From: Carallia brachiata
Lineage: Eukaryota; Streptophyta; Magnoliopsida; Malpighiales; Rhizophoraceae
Length of the DNA: 64,000 bases
NCBI GenBank assembly: GCA_021464245.1
Contig: JADCRB010000042.1
Coordinates: 372,001 to 436,000 of the forward strand
Reading direction: 5' to 3'
Shown: positions 1-12,000 of the stretch, in pieces
Layout of the letters: each line of letters starts with the position of its first letter
Position numbering within the stretch: the stretch's first letter is position 1
Made by a program: the position numbers and the translations under genes
Notes under the pieces: model-generated
Seen by the model: only the letters and a program-made list of their open reading frames with translations
Database searches by the model: none
Told to the model about the DNA's origin: nothing

Positions 1-398
1 AACATGATGGTTATCAGTTGAATTTGCTAAACAGACAAGCAAAATACCAATTCTTTCTCTGATGCGCATCCACCATACTTTCTTCAACAACAAATCGGCT
101 CGATAGACGATCAGTTGCATCAAAGTTAATTGGGCCATCATACCCTCCTGAGCGACCTCGTGAAGAATCCGTTGCAGAATTTTTTCTCCTTGCTTTTGTA
201 TCTTCATCAAGCTTTTGAGAAGGACCAGAATAGATCCAGAATCAAAGTATTATTCACCAAAAACATGTCATACACAAAAACAATGCATAAACGTGAAACA
301 TACTCCGGTATGCCATAATCTATCTCCAGTGAGTCCGAAACCATTGAAATGTCAAGCAATTTAATACGCAATTTCACACAGTAGAAAAAGATCAACAA

Positions 399-434
<36 letters not shown>

Positions 435-570
435 CATTAAAAAGACCTATGAAGGTTTAAAATTGTGTACACATTACCCTTTCAGAAAAAGATTGGGACA
501 TCATCTTTTTGTCTTTATCCTTGAGAGAAAGTTCCCAATCCTGCAAATCATTCAAAAATCCTTGCAAATC
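1..570 (-). CDS. RPAP3: RPAP3-like TPR co-chaperone, N-terminal exons (partial, frame broken)
   Basis: RPAP3/SPAG1-type TPR proteins bring HSP90 and the R2TP complex to RNA polymerase II and snoRNP assembly. Two exons are visible. Exon 570-478 follows an acceptor ending tttcccag and codes for DLQGFLNDLQDWELSLKDKD, the signature of plant RPAP3 homologues; it ends at donor gtaatg. Exon 211-48 starts after ttctcaaaag, reads LDEDTKARRKNSAT and then YDGPINFDATDRLSSRFVVE, and ends at donor gtattt. The TPR exons lie beyond the left edge, and I could not find the exon with the start codon. After VDA the family expects a segment like SEKEL, which is present but one base out of frame. As written the frame runs on to a stop at 14-16. 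The family call rests on remembered family patterns; the splice sites are read directly. Confidence 0.7.
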
Positions 571-1260
571 CTGGGAAATGGCAAGGAAGAACAATGGATG
601 ACAATAAACAAAACTGTAGCAATCCTCATTACTAATGTAATTAGAAACATTACTAAAATCAAATGTCACCAATTTTTTCTGCCACTCACCATTCCAAATA
701 AAATGAGTCAAAATTGGCAACCCCACCTTGTCAAGATAGCTACAAACAAAGCAGGATTAGATTAATTAGTTCCAATAAGACGAAACAAAGCACATCGTAA
801 ATGTAAAAACAAATAAAATAAAATAAACTAAATGGAAACGCAAGGCAAATATAAAAGAGATAATGAGGCATCACTACTGAATTCAAGTAAGTATAATAAT
901 AATAATAATAATAATTAAACGTGCCAGAACCCAAAAGGATTGCTTCTTGATCGAAATGGGTCAACACCAGAAGTAAATAAAATGTACTCTAACAAGAAAA
1001 AGGTTTGCAATTTAAAAAACAAAATAACAATGGAACATAACGCTTTTTGAGGATTCTGGTAGTTACATTTTCGGATAATCATATTTTTTCAGGTAAAAAA
1101 CAAAGGCTGCAATCATATTTCTATGCACAAAAAAAAAAAAAAAAAGGACTGAACTGAGTTTTTCATAATAATAATTTAATAAGCAAAGAAACAAGCAGAA
1201 GACATAAACAGAGAGAGAGAGAGAGAAAGAGTGTGTGTGTGTGTTGAAGCTGTCTGCTAC

Positions 1261-1330
1261 CTGTGAGGCGTCGGCGACGATAAGATAAACGGCGATGAGA
1301 AGCCTTGGGGATGTCACTTGGAGCTCGAGA
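1261..1330 (-). other. Possible 5' UTR exon of the RPAP3-like gene
   Basis: On the minus strand a GC-richer stretch ends in CGCCTCACAG followed by gtagcag, a good donor. It contains no ATG. Its position about 700 bases upstream of the first recognised coding exon fits a leader exon. This is an inference from the splice signal and base composition only. Confidence 0.35.
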
Positions 1331-1392
1331 GCGTGGGTAACTCTGAGTTTTTTTTTTTCTTTTCTTTCTTTCTTTCTTCCTTCTTTTTACCG

Positions 1393-1897
1393 GGATAAGG
1401 ATTTTTTTAGTCGTAAACCTTTAAGTTTTTTTTACGTTTGAATCCTAAACCTTTTTGATGTTTTATTTGAGTCTTAAATTTTTTGATTTTCTACCAAATT
1501 AGTCCCTCTGTTTAATAAAAGTGATCAATCTATTAAAAAATAATTTTAACTTTACAAAAAATTATTTAAAAAAGATTAAATATATGAATTAAATATCTTT
1601 TTTATAAAAAAATATACATGTTGCCTATTTAATTCGTATATTTGTTGATTAAAAAAATATTTAATATACATATTTTTGTTGATAAAAAAAATATTTAACT
1701 CATGTATTTAAGCTTTTTTAAATGATTTTTATTAAATTAAACTCACTTATTAATAAATTGACTACTTTTCGTAATTTAAAGGACTGATATAGTAAAAAGT
1801 TAAAAGATTTAGGATTCAAATGAAATGTTAAAAAGGTTTAGAACTCAAACGTAAAAAAATTTAAAAGTTTAGGACTTTAAAAATATTTATCTCATTA
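1393..1897. mobile_element. MITE-like element with ~130 bp imperfect terminal inverted repeats
   Basis: The left end (gataaggattttt, then taaacctttaag, then ttacgtttga) reappears inverted at the right end (ttaggactttaaaaata, preceded by tcaaacgtaaaaaaa). The match extends over about 130 bases of each side, including cctaaacctttttgatgtttt against aacatttaaaaaggttt-type sequence. The interior is AT-rich and non-coding. The size (~0.5 kb) and structure fit a non-autonomous DNA transposon. I did not find a clear target-site duplication. Confidence 0.65.
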
Positions 1898-3798
1898 ACC
1901 TTCTCGAAGGTTTCAGACTCAACTCAGCCTTTATTTAACAAAATTAATATTTTATTTACATACAAAATACACTATTTTATGCACAATAAAACGATATTTT
2001 ATATTAATATTGACTATAATAATATAATTTTTTATATTATGTAAGAAAAAAAAATATCGTTTTATTAAAAATACGATTAACTCAAATTCTTCATTAAAAA
2101 TACGAGTTACTTAAAAATATATTTTTTATTACTTTTTTTTTACAAGAAAAATAAAAATATCAGAAATAAAATACCAAAATAATTGAAAAAAAAAGGATCC
2201 TCTTAACTTCTGTTGAAACGAGGATAGAAGACTGGGGTCCTAACTTTACCAGAGCACCAGAAGTATAATAATCGAATGAATCCTTAAAATCATTTTCTTT
2301 TCGAATTTCATTATATAAGCATATGAATTTTTTATATTATATTTACACGTATTTTTTTTATACAATTACAGATAATTTTTATGTAACTATAAAGAAAAAA
2401 TATAAAATAAAAAAATAATAATATTTTTTATATTATTTTTTATCGTTGTGGTTGCACAAAAAATACTTGTAATTATAAAAAAAATATGTATAGACGCAGT
2501 AAAGAAAAATCGTATACCCACCAAATTTTTTCCTTTCTTTTCTGACAAAATCAACCAAGCCTAATCAGTTACAACATGTTAATATTGATTGAGTTTGAGA
2601 GACTGGGGATCCTTATTTTCTAATCCTTGTGTCTTTGCTAAATTCTTAGACCATTGAACCAAAAACATTAAAACAACAAAAGAATTAGACAAAAAAACAA
2701 AAAACGAAAGAAAGAAAAACCAACAAACAATATTAGCCACCTTTAATTCTAAATTTTGGGAAAAGTTTTTAATGTCGTGTTATAATTTTATTTTATTTTA
2801 ATTTTCTCGTACTTTTTGTTTCTGTTTTACATAAATTCAATGTTTAGACAAAACATTGCCAACTGACCTAAACTAAATTTAAAAAAAGAAAAATATGACT
2901 TTTTTATTTCAATTTTAAACTTTTGCATATTATTTCAGCTTAGTATTATACATTTTTTTATTTCTCTAAATAATCCTATAATTTTAAATTCTTTTTTTAT
3001 TTGAGTTCACTTTTTAGGTGGTTTCAGTAAATACATTAACTACCTAATTAACTTGATGGAAGATGGATTAGACAAACAAGAAAATTGTACAAAAAAACAT
3101 ATGAGAAAAAAAAAGGAGAAAGAAAATACACACTTATACACCCACAAAAGATGGCCGACTTAGTCTATGAGGAGACGCATTATTGGTTAAAATTAGACCT
3201 TTATTTTACAAATCACAATTTCTAATTTTAAGAACTAATTTTAAGAAGGGGATATGAGATTTATAGATAGAGAGTAGTTTATAATTCAGTAAACATTTTA
3301 ATGAATCAAAGAAATTAACCCTAAGTTCTTTCCCAAAATATTATTATGGGAAAAATAAAATTATGATATTTGAATTTGTTATGGGAAAAAGAAGTAAAGG
3401 AATATATTGGGTTTACAGCTACAGAAGATCTAACATATTCGCTAATAGTTTGACGGCTTGAATTCGCTAGAATTTATTAATTTAAATAAATGAGTAATAC
3501 TCGAGGTTAATTTTAAAACTTGTTTAATAAATAAATCAAATTTAAATAAAAGCAAGCTCAACTCATTTAGATTAAAAAATAACTTATTTAAACCTAATTT
3601 ATAGAGTCCTTTGTATGTAAGAGTAGATTTATTCAAAAAATATGTTATATATCTACAACTATGCCATTAACATGCTTGAAGCTGTCCAGGGCGATCACAT
3701 CGCCCAAACTTTCGAGAGTTTCAATTGCAAAAACCATACTCGATCATGCCCAAACTTGCCATTCTAAACTTACTCCATGTGCATAAGTCTGTTAAATG
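1898..3798. other. AT-rich intergenic DNA without a recognisable gene
   Basis: Very AT-rich, with many poly-A and poly-T runs. The only open frame (3442-3636, minus) is short, leucine-rich and of biased composition, with no family resemblance. I see no RNA gene or promoter here. Confidence 0.6.
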
Positions 3799-4048
3799 GT
3801 TATTTTGTAGTTGTAACCATACAACATAAGAAGCAAATTATATAACGCGGAAAAAGAATTAGAAAGAAATTATACGACATGTCGAGAAAAATTATACGAC
3901 TTGTAATCAGTCAATTAAAATTAAATTTTTTTTAATGACTGATTACACAGATCATATAATTTTATTGAACATGTCTTACAATTTCTTTCTAATTTTTTAC
4001 TGTGTTACATAATTTACTTGTTGTGTCTTATAATGACAGTTATAAAAC
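3799..4048. repeat. Foldback (hairpin) element, ~250 bp
   Basis: Two arms of about 115 bases are near-complementary around a short centre near 3922-3930. Examples are ttgtaatcagtcaatta against ttaatgactgattacac, gaattagaaagaaattat against aatttctttctaatttt, and gacatgtcga against gaacatgtctta. It is non-coding and looks like a small foldback MITE. Confidence 0.75.
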
Positions 4049-4129
4049 ACATACCTAAAAAAAAAGCTAAAAAGTTTTTTACGATTCTATTAAATCCTTT
4101 AAAGGGTATCCGTCTTTCCACCGGTAAAT

Positions 4130-4691
4130 GCTGTTGCAGGTAAAGTTATCATTCAAATGTAATGTCTTTCTTGGCTTCTATTTCATCTTTTTGGGAGTCT
4201 CTCACCTCTGTGACATGTGGATTTTTGCAGCGTTTGGTGTTGTGCGCTTTTCACTTGCATGTTGACGATCTTGGCTTGTGATCAGCTAGTTGCTGATGTC
4301 GTGCCACCATTGGCCTGTTGAGGCTTGTTGCGCCGTTGGTTGCCTGCCTCCGGCGGGAGCTGCCGCCTGGTGCGGTGGGGCATCTGGATCCTTCTTTGAT
4401 CCGGACTGCTATTCTGTTGGGCTTTGGCCCAATTTTCTCCCATGCGGACCTCCTATTCCCTGGGCTGTGAGCTCAGGCTTGGGTTCCTTCCTTGGTTCAT
4501 TGGGTTGCTGCTTTGGACTGGTGGTCCGGCCTGTTAGTGATGGGACTCTGTTGTGGCTAGTCTTGTGGCTTCGTTTGCTTCTGTGTATATGGGCTGTTGT
4601 GAGTGTATGCGATCTCTCTTATGATTTGGCCCTTTGTAATTGTTTTCCCTGTTTAATATAATATCCTTTCTCTTTGATCAAAAAAAAAATC
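4130..4691 (+). mobile_element. Probable 5'-truncated LINE 3' end with poly(A)
   Basis: A GC-rich island in AT-rich surroundings ends with ctttgtaattg, then tttaatataat, atcctttctctttgatc and a run of A at 4681-4689. This closely resembles the 3' ends of plant L1-type LINEs. The open frame inside (4290-4661) is tryptophan-, cysteine- and leucine-rich and resembles no protein family, as expected of a 3' UTR. No target duplication was located. Confidence 0.45.
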
Positions 4692-5867
4692 ATGAGCGAG
4701 AGCTGTTTCCGTGAGATTTGTGGCAGTCTTAATGTTTCATACTCGCTATAGTGCCTCTTGTGCTCTCAATTCACTACTGAGAGATGTTTTTGTGCCTCCA
4801 GCCCTGCAACTAATTACTCACTTCATCACCTTTCATTTTATTTTGTATTTTTCAGTTCTCAACTCGCAGCTGAAAACTATCCTTAGGTGCTGATGCACAA
4901 TGTTCGTGTCATCACGTAAAATCTTCTTACGCCCGTGGTTTCCTCTTTCTTTTGCTTGCTAATATCCTTGTATGCAACCAATAATAAATTTCTGTCTTTA
5001 AATTTATTAATTATGAGACCAAAGATAGGCCAGCAATGAGGCAATTTCCTCAGATTGAAAGAACACTGAACCATTTTTCATAATACAAAACGTTGGTGGA
5101 TGAAACAATCAGTTATGAATTCTATTATTGATCTACAGCCCTTCATGGAAACGCTTGAAAACTAAATATGAGAAGAGGACATTTCTCTTATTCTCTACCC
5201 ATCGAAACGGCCCCCATTCAAGCGCACAAAGAGGCAAGCGCATGAACTTGTCACTCAATTTTTTTTGTTTTTTATTTTGATCTCGAGTAAAAGGGGAAAA
5301 AGGGTGTAAATCCTTTTAAACGAGGAAAGCATACTGCTGGAAAAATGAACATACATTATATGGCATATATTGAGCGTTGAAAGTTTCATTTGCAAATCAA
5401 AAGGGTAAAAACAAAAAGTTGATCCTTGTTAAATGCGAGACTTACTAAGCCTCTCGAAAATGGTAACATACACTTTTTTAGAGAGAGAGAGTGCACGAGA
5501 GATAAAGAAGATAATAATATTTATTAAAAAATTTTGGAAAAAAACCGAAAATCATAAATTCTTAAATAAAAAAGAAATAATGGTAAATCACAATATCATC
5601 ATTTAACGCTGACATGATATATAAAATGACTTGTGGCATTGCTTAGACAGCCATGCCATGCACCTGACTTAATGGTTGACTAATATCAAAGAATGAAAAA
5701 CGTTAACAGAAGAAATGTGCAAGGTAAATTTTTTCAAGAAAAATGTAGGTCAAATTTTCCAAAAGCCTAAAAATGGAAATGAAATCATGCTTTTTGCCTT
5801 GTACCTTCTTACAAAACTACTCTCTCAATTGAGAAATCAAAAGTTGCAAGGTCAGGCATCTTAATTC
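4692..5867. other. Intergenic region, nothing recognised
   Basis: Short open frames only, none with a recognisable domain. The part adjoining 5870 may hold the 3' UTR of the nucleolin-like gene, which reads leftwards; no clear polyadenylation signal was identified. Confidence 0.5.
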
Positions 5868-6033
5868 TTAAATAAAGACTAGGTTGTCCAATTCATAACA
5901 TCTAACAATTAAAAGACCACAGGGTTTCTGTAATCCAAAACCAAGAAAAAAAATATTCTTGTAGGGTGAACCAAACATTGATATCTCGACATCTCGACAG
6001 AAGTGATGAACAATCATCCTCATTTCCGGGAGC

Positions 6034-9000
6034 TTACTCATCATCATCATTAAAGGTTGTCTTCTTGCCTGCATCAGCGTAAAATACAATGAATGTAATA
6101 CCAGCGAATAGAAATTATATCATATAATTTCTGGCGCAATCGACCCCTGCACCTCAAGAACTTCCTGTCTAAGTTTGGCACTTAATTTAACGGATGCGCT
6201 AACCTGAAGCAGCTGCAGTCACACCAGGTTTGTTAGGTGCTCCACGTCCTCTCCCACCGCCACCTCTACCTCCACGTCTACCACCAAATCGGCCCCCACC
6301 ATCTCTACCACCTCTCCTCCCACCACTATCTCTACCTCCACCTCTCCTCCCACCACTATCTCTACCTCCACCTCTACCACCGCTCCAGCCATCACGGCTA
6401 TCACCCCTCGGTCTTGCCTCTTCCACAGTTAAGTAATGATCTCCAAGTTGACTGCCACCAAGCTCTAAAGCTTTGTTGAAAGCGTCAGCATCCTTGAATT
6501 CCAAGTATGCAATCCTGCAATGACACTATCAGCCAACTACAACAACACAATGACATATGGCCACATCGAAACATTAATAACAATATGTCAAAAATTAACA
6601 AACACCTCTTTAACTTTTTATGGAAAATACTTTATATACAAAAAAAAAAAAAAACTTACAAACATATGAAGAAACTAACGCCTTGTGCCTGCATGTGGTG
6701 CTTGTAAGATATATTAGTAAACATAGCATTTTCCTTTTTCTATTTATTTATATTGTCACTCAAAAATAATTTTGTATCCTGAACAAAAGTTGTAAGAACG
6801 AAAACATCCTACGGGAGATGAACATGCTTAGCCACACAATTGAAAACACAATGCTTAATTAAAATGCTTTAACACCATAAAATGTAAGCCTTCAGATGTT
6901 TCTCAAGAAAGAGCATGTCAAGAAAATCATGCCACTTTGTGCCCGTACAAATTTGGAATCTCAAATTGTTGCCACGTTAAGCCCAGAGTTTATGACCATG
7001 GAAGGGGAAACAATGCCTCCAATGTAGTTATTGAAAAATAGACAGGCAAACTCCAGACATTAATAAAATCATAACAGAACTTTTTAACTCCCATCAGCTT
7101 GTCTTTTAAGACAAATCTATCACAAGAAATACAGGAATTACAAACCCTTTCACGGCACCAGTTTCATAATCAGGTGGGATAGATATCCTTGTAATCTCTC
7201 CACAAGTTTCAAAATGCTCCTGGAGGGAACTCCTAATCTGTAAGAATTGCATGACGAACAACTGAGAACTGACCACAAACACAGAATAAAAAACTAATTA
7301 AAAGTTAAAATGTCAGAGAATGTTACCTCATCCTCCCCGAGAGATTTATCAAACCCCCTTACAAATATCCTTTGGGCCTGACCCCTCTCCTCCTTTTGAA
7401 ATGAGTTGTTTACCTTACTGCTGCAAGGAAATCTAGATAAGGAGCAAGACAATTATCACCTAAAGGATTGTTAATGTATGGCAGAATGCAATACTCGTTA
7501 TACGGTGTATATGAGCCCCTCTCAGCCTTTGCGCCTCTTTCGCGAGCAATATCCAGTCTTACCTCTCGTCCACCTAAACTTTGACCATTTAATTCAAGAG
7601 CCTGAAATAACAGAAAAGACACAAGAATATCATCAATCAAAGATTTTATATATTGCATTAAGTATAAAATACACTCCAACTGACCAATTTTGAATTGAAA
7701 GTTGTCCAAAGTTATTCACATTTGAAACAACCAAAGATTCGGATGACAATGCCGAACACCCAATACCCCAACATTCGGTGTTTTATCAGAACTCTCTTTC
7801 ACATACAGAAAGAATGGAAGGATACCTCATCATGCTCCAGTCTTTATGATATAGTTGGTCATAAAGAAATTAGGACTGAAGAATCCATTACACATCGAGT
7901 TAAGCGACAAAATACAAAGGTCTCAATTACTCATATGATATCATGTCCCGCAAAAATGATGAATTAGAAGACAGAAAAGTAGAGAGATCCAAAACAAAAG
8001 TCTACATATCATCGACGCGACAATCTGAATTGAAAACAAAGAGCTGAAACAGATCATGATGCACGTATATTGCTGTAAAAAGAATGCCAAATATAATGTA
8101 ATGCCTAATGAGAGAGCATAAGAATTTAAGCATTATTATGGTTACAATCCCAAAAAGGCAAACAAATTTGGATTATTTGGCAGCTAGAGCATCAGCACTG
8201 GTAAAAAAAGAATATTCAAGGTGAAAAGGGGACAAAAACTTTAACAAAGAGAAGAATAATGATGTTGATGTGTATACACAAACAGATTATCGAGCAGTGG
8301 GAGGGAGGGAGGGAGCAGAGAGAGGAAGGGAGGAGTATGAGGAGAAACATTGCCTTCCGTGCTGCTTTAACTGTGGCAAACTCGACATGTGCATAGCCCT
8401 TGAACCTCTGGTCCGTGTCATAAGAAAAGCGAACGTCAATAACCTCCCCAGCACCTTTGAAGAAGTTTTCACTGCAGGAATAAACAGATGACATGATAAT
8501 TTGCTTGAGAGTCTTCATGTCACTAGTAACTACCAAGATATACGCACATATCAGCTTGTTCAACATTATAAGGTAAGTTGCCAACAAACAAAGTCTTGGA
8601 TCCGGCCTCTGGAGTAACAGGGGATTGAGGCTGCATAACAGACAAGAAAAAAGAAAATCCTTGTTCATCACAAATGTTATCCAATCTCACACAAACATGC
8701 CAAAACAATTTTTAAAAAAAAAAAAAAAAAGAAGGAAAAATATGCCGTACAGCTTTCTTCAAAGATTTGAAGTCACCCTGGTTGGTAGTTCTCTGTTGTG
8801 TTACAGCATCTACCATTTCTACATCAGCATCCTGCATCCAAACAAAAAGTAAAAAATGTAATATACCAAAATGATCAATGATTTAACATTACAACAAATG
8901 TGTGAAGAATAAAAAATGATAAGATAGAACTGCATTGAATGAATATAGTCAATGCTTAAAAAGGTATTTCAATGACTAAATGTACTGTAATGATTGATGA

Positions 9001-12000
9001 AACAACCACTAGCACAAGGAAAATTTACATCCTGCTATTCTAGCTAAAATTCATACACTCCATTTCCTGAATAAGATGTCGCATCACAAATGTCCACTGT
9101 GTGCCAAGCGAATGTGCATACATCATTTATAATGATTACATCAAAAGCTGAATTTCCAATTGAAGTACAATATTAATACACTTGACTAATTAAACCATGA
9201 GAAGGAAATTTCAAGAACCAGATCGCTATCTATCATAGAATAGGGAATTTTTTGCAGTGAAGTCTGTTATGTAAAACATTTCATTTCAAATGCCACACAA
9301 CCTCCAACTCACCACCTCTTGCAATAATTTGTACTTTTTTGTCATTGAACTGTGTCAGTTTCCCAAATCCTGAACCTAATAGCAGATTTCATCATGATGA
9401 AGCACAATTTCTAAGCTATCTTGCAATAATTTGTACTTTTTTTGTCATTGAACTGTGTCAGTTTCCCAAATCCTGAAACTAATAGCAGATTTCATCATGA
9501 TGAAGCACAATTTCTAAGCTAGAGCCAACCGCACAACTGTGTTACATGAACACTCTCATCAAAATAAGGCTGCTGTACCAATTGTTCAATGCCATCTCCA
9601 AAGGAAAACCAATCTAATTACATAATAGCATGAAAAAAGGTAAAGCTAAATTTACCTTTTCCTTTGGGGTCTTGGCAGATTTTTCATCTTTGCTATCTTC
9701 CTCATCATCTGAACTATCATCAGAGGTCTCCTCATCACTACTTTCCTCTTGAACCGTTGCCTTGGCCTGAAGCAAAAACATTCACAATGTCAGCTGCAGA
9801 ACATGGGAAAACAATGAAAATCACAACAATCCAATCCACTCAAATAAATGTGCTGCTCATTTCTCAATGCAGGACAAGCTCAATGCAATACAATATAATC
9901 AAACCATTGAGATAAATAAAAAGAGCGATGAGGCAACAAAAACCATGCTTAGCAGCTCAAAGTTCAATAGCCAATGGCTGCAAAGCCCCTTACAACAAAA
10001 TGTCTAAGAAATTGATAAGACGGTGGAAGGAAAATAAGCACTAGATTAGATAATTAGCATAAAATGATATGCTTAACCTTTTTTGGATCCATCAGTTGTG
10101 CAGATGATGGCCTTTTTGAACCAACAGGTACCTTGGCTTCTACCTGAAATAAATGATTTAAAATTTGGAGATGATGCACCAAAACGAGTTTTGTTATGGC
10201 ATTATATGAGAAATGACCCTCTTGACGGGTAATGCTCAGATACAAAAACTAATAAAAAATTAGATTGGTTAACCATTTGACAAGATACAATCAAGGAAAC
10301 AAAATTTAGCTACCATGAAACAAAAATACGTTCCACATATTTAGCCACCATGGGGAAGAACAAGCGAGATGCAAAATATTCCTACTTCCATAATATGCCA
10401 CTCACACAATTCCCATCATCAAAGTCATCTGAATCTTAGGCCATATATTTCAAAGGCAAAAACAATGAACACAATACCTTATTATCATCAGAGGATTCAT
10501 CAGAGTCACTTTCATCTGAGCTATCGCTTGCTTCAACTTTCTTCTGGGGCACTGCAGGAACCTTCTTAACAGCAGAAGCCTTTGCAGGAGCAACCTACAA
10601 AAACAAGCACAATAAACATCTCATTTACACAACATTTTCAGCATGCACATAGGATTATCAGCCAAAATCCACGAATTAAAGTGTAACATTTGAGTGTTAC
10701 CTTTTCTTCATCAGAGGATGAGTCACTATCATCAGAGCTATCATCTGAATCAGCCTTATTCTTGCTAGCAGCTGCAGGAACCTTATTAGCAGATGGAGCC
10801 TTTGCAGGTGTTTCCTTCACGGACATATGTTAGAAACAGATCAGAAAAGTGAAGCAAGCATTTAGCACACAGCCATGAAATAAGTTGCAAACAATTGTTG
10901 ATAAACAAATAGAAACCAAGTATTAAGTATTTATGCACTTGTAAATAGAAAAAGAAGTACAAGAAAGACACCTTGTCATCATCGGATGATTCATCTGAAT
11001 CACTATCATCAGATTCAGAGCTATCACGAGACTCAGCTTTACTCTTGGTTGCTACCACAGGGGCATTTTTTGGAGCAGAGGCCTTTGTAGTAGTTTCCTA
11101 CAAAAAAAAATATTTAATGCATATTAAAAAAACGGAACTGATCACTATGGATGCAGGTAAGGTTCAAATCAACAAAAGGCAGTTAGCTAAATAGAGATAC
11201 TAACACAAACACCATAATATCTTTTTACTGTAATCTATCTAAGAAGAAAATCACACTACCAGGGATGCAACCATAATCTCAATAGAAATACTTGTCTTCC
11301 AAGCAAATAGCATGTCGCATGGGAGTAATAGCATAATGACACAAAACAAGTAATTCAGGGACACCAAACTGATATCCTTGTAGACCATATCCAAGCTTTC
11401 TTAATTTGAACTTTCACTTGATTTAGGACCATTATTTGCAGTAGAGGGCACCACATTATTATTATTATTATTAGGACCCTTGCTTGTTTTATGCTTTATA
11501 TCCAATGTTTTTAACTTATTTTTAATGACCATAAACTATTTTATAGTAATCCCAGTTATTGAAACAAGCAAAGAAATTAATCTCACAGGTTCCTCATCTG
11601 AGGAGCCCTCAGAGTCAGATGATTCACTGGATGACTCAGAAGCTTTTGAAGATCCCTTCTTCGTGCCAGTTTCTGGCAATTTCTTCTCTTGGATGGTTGG
11701 CTTAGAAGAAGTTTTCTGCATTTGAAAATATATATACAAATATTCAACAGCATAACTTCATAGATTCAAAAGAAAAACAACAATTATCCAACCCTTACAT
11801 CATCTTCATCTTCATCTGAATCACTTGAGCTGCTATCTGAGCTGTCAGTTGACTCATCTTTCTTCCTTACTGGGCCATTCTTAGCTGCCTGCAACTTTTT
11901 GTTCTTAGAATCCTGTGATCAAGGAATATGTCAACAGACTCAGATTCACAAAACAAGGCATTCCAGCACATTAGATCATAAAGAGGCCAATCTGAGCTCC

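Noticed and set aside
4290..4661. 123-codon plus-strand frame
   Set aside because: Composition is Trp/Cys/Leu-rich without domain, and it lies just before a LINE-like 3' tail with poly(A); likely untranslated element sequence.
6230..6479. Two plus-strand open frames, proline- and histidine-rich
   Set aside because: They are antisense shadows of the glycine-arginine-rich GAR exon of nucleolin.
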